NCBI GenBank assembly: GCA_037954665.1 | Contig: JBBMOL010000193.1 | Coordinates: 1,116,001-1,180,000, forward strand | From: Laguncularia racemosa | Lineage: Eukaryota > Streptophyta > Magnoliopsida > Myrtales > Combretaceae | Length of the DNA stretch: 64,000 nt | Direction of reading: 5' to 3' | Shown here: positions 61,391 to 64,000 of the stretch, one piece after another | Position numbering within the stretch: the stretch's first letter is position 1 | Layout: the number at the start of each line of letters is the position of its first letter | The notes under the pieces: generated by a model | The model's input: only the letters and a program-made list of their open reading frames with translations | Told to the model about the DNA's origin: nothing | Databases searched by the model: none | Translations under genes and position numbers: made by a program

Positions 61391-61946
61391 ATAAATGTAA
61401 AAGAAACTAAAGAAAAGGTCATTGAATTGGAAAGTGTTTACAAAAATCATAATAATACAAAAAATTATTTAAACCTTCAAAATGCAAAAGTACCTTTTAC
61501 AATTAATAGAACAAAAAGAAATTTTTTGGAAGCAAAGATAAAAAATCAAATGATTAAAAGGAAATCGAAATTTTAAGACTTCTATGTTGTTTTAAAGAAA
61601 GAAAGATTAGAAATACCGTTACAAAAATTAAGGAGGAAAATGTAACTCGGTTGAGGATCAAGCCCTTAGTACTTTTGCTATTAACTTTTTCCAAGCTCTA
61701 TTCTCAAAGGACTTCAATGTCAAACCATTCCAATGTCCCAATTAAATAAAAAAAAATTGTTATTGCCTCAAATAATGAAAGGCTAATTGTTAAACCCTCC
61801 TTTGAGGAAGTATCATAGGTGATATCTAAACATGAATTTGACTTGAAACTTGGCCTTAATGGCTTTGGTGGTCTATTTTTCAAACACTATTGGAAATTAT
61901 TGATTTTGATTTTTATGAAGAAGTTCTAGAATTTCATGAGGCTTAT
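61391..61946. other. Intergenic, target of the second Ogre-like insertion
   Basis: No gene seen. The last five bases, cttat (61942-61946), are the left target-site copy of the element that starts at 61947; the partner lies outside the window. Confidence 0.5.
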
Positions 61947-64000
61947 TGTAAACACCCCATTTTTGCCCTAGGAGTCAATAATTTTCAAAAATAATCAATT
62001 CTCAATAATCTTCAAATTTTTTTCAATTTTTCCCAATTTTTCTCTAATTTACCAAAAATAATAAAAATATTCAAAAAAATAAAAATAAATAGGAAAACAC
62101 ATCAATTTTGAAAAAAAAAAGATTTCAAAAATAGCAATAATAAGTAATAAACAATTTTTAAATTTTTTTGAAATTTCAAAAAATACAAAAAAATAGAAAA
62201 ATCACATTGCATATATGCAATTTGCGAAATTAGAAAAATCAGGAAATTGGGCCAGCTTAGCTGGTTCGTGTGTGCACCTGGAATGTGTGAAAACGCCTGA
62301 GGTCCCGATCGAATCCCCCCGCGCGCTCAGAAAATTTTTTCTTTCTTTTCCCTAGAGCTGCCACGTGGCAGCATGCGATTGGCCGAGAGAAAACGCGTGC
62401 GTCGCGCGTGATCGTCTTCCTCACCCGGACAAACGCGAGGAGAAGCTGGAGCAGATCCGATGAAGACGAAATCGGCCGTTTTTCCTCAAATCTTTTGGAT
62501 TGCTGTCAAGATAAAACCAAATCCATCAGATAAATCAAAGAAAAACAAGAGATCAACATCAAATCGCCGGGATAAAATCGAATCCAAAAACGGAAAAATA
62601 TGGGTTTATCAAAATCGGAGGATTTGAGATTATCCGGAGTAGATTTGAGATGCCTATAAATAGAGAAGAACAGGAGGAAGCTAGGGCACGAAGAAAAAGT
62701 GAGAGAAAGAGAGAGAAAGGAGCGAATCGAAGTACGCTGGAGAAGCTTGAAGCCGAAACCACCGACTGGAGTTAGAGCCACCACAAGGAGACGTTCTGGG
62801 AGTGAACCGCCACTACCATTGGACTCAGCACCCTCAAGAAGCTAGGATTCGACACCTCACCCATTGCAAAAGGCCGTCGGAACGCCGTGATCGAGCAACC
62901 CCCGCCGCTGCGTCCGACCGATCTGACCCAACCCGCGCACCGACCCGAATCCAGGTAAGTCGGGTTTTCTAGATTTTTATTTATTTTTATTTATTTATTC
63001 CGAATTTATTTATTATTTTTTATTTCTTTAGCCATTTACTTATTTGTTGGTTTAGGTTTTATTTTCAATAAATAGGAAAATGTAGAAATTAGGTTTTTTT
63101 AGGATTTAATAATGTAAAACAATAATAAAAAATAAATAATAAAATATAGAAAAATAGTAAAAAATATTAGGAAAATAATAATAAAATTTTAGATTTCAAA
63201 ATAGGATGGATGATAAACTTAGGATAAAATTTTCAACAGAAATTCCCAAAAATCACAAAAAAATTATAAAAATCACAAAAATCATAAAAATCATGAAAAT
63301 TAATAAAAAATTCAAAAATTATAAAAGAATCATAAAAAAATGAGTTTTAGCACTTAGAAAAATCATTTTTCTTCAAATAAATCCAAAATTGATGTTTTCC
63401 TCTAAAAAAATCATTTTCAAAATAAAATCAAAGCTTAGGCTTAGAAGTTTTTTAGAAAAAAATCCCCAAAATGGTAAAAACATAAATCGAAAGAAATTTC
63501 AAGAATTAAAATTCACCAACACACTTAAAGTTTTTAGAAAAGCGAACTACGGCTTGTTTAATCCTGAGTAGCAGGTACGTAGGCACCCATCCGGGTCAAC
63601 CCATAAAATTAATGAAAAATCCTTTTCTTAAAATAATTCAAAAACATAATAAAAAGTAACAGAAACACAATAAAAACACATTTCTAAAGAGGAACAATTT
63701 CAAGAGATTAGGTGGTAACCGTAAAGGTTTTAATAGGTTAGCCTCTAGACTTAGAAACTCTGGTTTTTCCTTTTGCTCTTTTCACAAAAACGAGAAGAGG
63801 AAATCACGATGACTAGTGGTCCAAATTAAGACTAATCCGCTCCTTTAGTCTTAATTCAATTTTCCCAACAACAGTTGAGTGGCGACTCCAAAAATCAAAC
63901 GAAATTCCTAACTCAAGTCGATGATCTACATTAGATGAGTATAGGGTCTAGTCTAGATCAGATTAGGAATGGGAATTCAAAAATTAGACTCGACAGGATG
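61947..64000 (+). mobile_element. 5' LTR and first bases of a second Ogre-like element
   Basis: LTR 61947-63995 (TGTAAACACC ... ACTCGACA), followed by GGATG, the same bases that join LTR and primer site in the first element. It is thus a 5' LTR with the body to the right of the window, not a solo LTR. It is more diverged from the first element in 62250-62800 (U3 and leader) than elsewhere. It still keeps the Pol III-like unit (A box 62253-62264, B box 62307-62317, T6 62335-62340), TATA box (62654-62663) and donor (62955). Confidence 0.85.

Noticed and set aside
61947..63995. Solo LTR
   Set aside because: The bases after it (GGATG) equal the LTR-to-primer-site junction of the complete element, so an internal region follows beyond the window.

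Overview
This is nuclear DNA of a flowering plant, probably a dicot. The coding signals are plant-specific: a nuclear-encoded chloroplast ATP synthase subunit with a transit peptide, a P-class PPR protein, plant mobile domain (PMD) sequences and plant retrotransposon families. The sequence is AT-rich. I cannot name the species. There is no bacterial-style operon, rRNA, CRISPR or convincing tRNA gene.

Only two genes look intact. The first is a PPR protein gene (CDS 3520-5481, with a probable 5'UTR intron). The second is an intronless chloroplast ATP synthase gamma subunit gene (atpC, 14028-15143) that keeps the two cysteines of the redox loop. Almost everything else is transposon or gene debris.

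Layout: 1-683 two direct repeat copies; 1050-1740 LINE ORF1-like relic (minus); 3.1-5.5 kb PPR gene; 8.28-10.79 kb Mutator-like transposase relic followed by a PMD relic (11.04-12.48 kb); 13.8-15.1 kb atpC; 16.4-17.0 and 22.96-23.84 kb LINE C-terminal and RNase H relics (minus); 24.716-34.868 kb a complete LTR retrotransposon; 34.87-36.07 kb GT-rich minisatellite; 37.309-45.213 kb a degenerate Ty3/gypsy chromovirus-like element (minus); 46.4-48.8 kb CACTA-type relic; 50.0-50.4 kb NB-ARC resistance-gene fragment; 50.44-51.07 kb LTR relic; 51.19-52.19 kb methylenetetrahydrofolate reductase (MTHFR) pseudogene; 53.9-56.6 kb unassigned coding relic; 60.6-60.9 kb gag relic; and from 61.947 kb the 5' LTR of a second large element that leaves the window.

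The most interesting structure is the 24.7-34.9 kb element. It has 2.04-kb LTRs, a primer-binding site matching tRNA-Arg(ACG), and an almost-intact ORF1 of the DUF7745 type found in Ogre-like (Tat lineage) elements. It also has a long tandem array before the 3' LTR and a near-perfect target duplication. It has no visible gag or pol, so it looks like a non-autonomous Ogre derivative. Its LTRs, and the more diverged LTR at the window end, all carry a tRNA-like A box, B box and T-run, suggesting an embedded Pol III (SINE-like) unit. They also carry a TATA box and a splice donor. Function of these parts is inference from sequence only.
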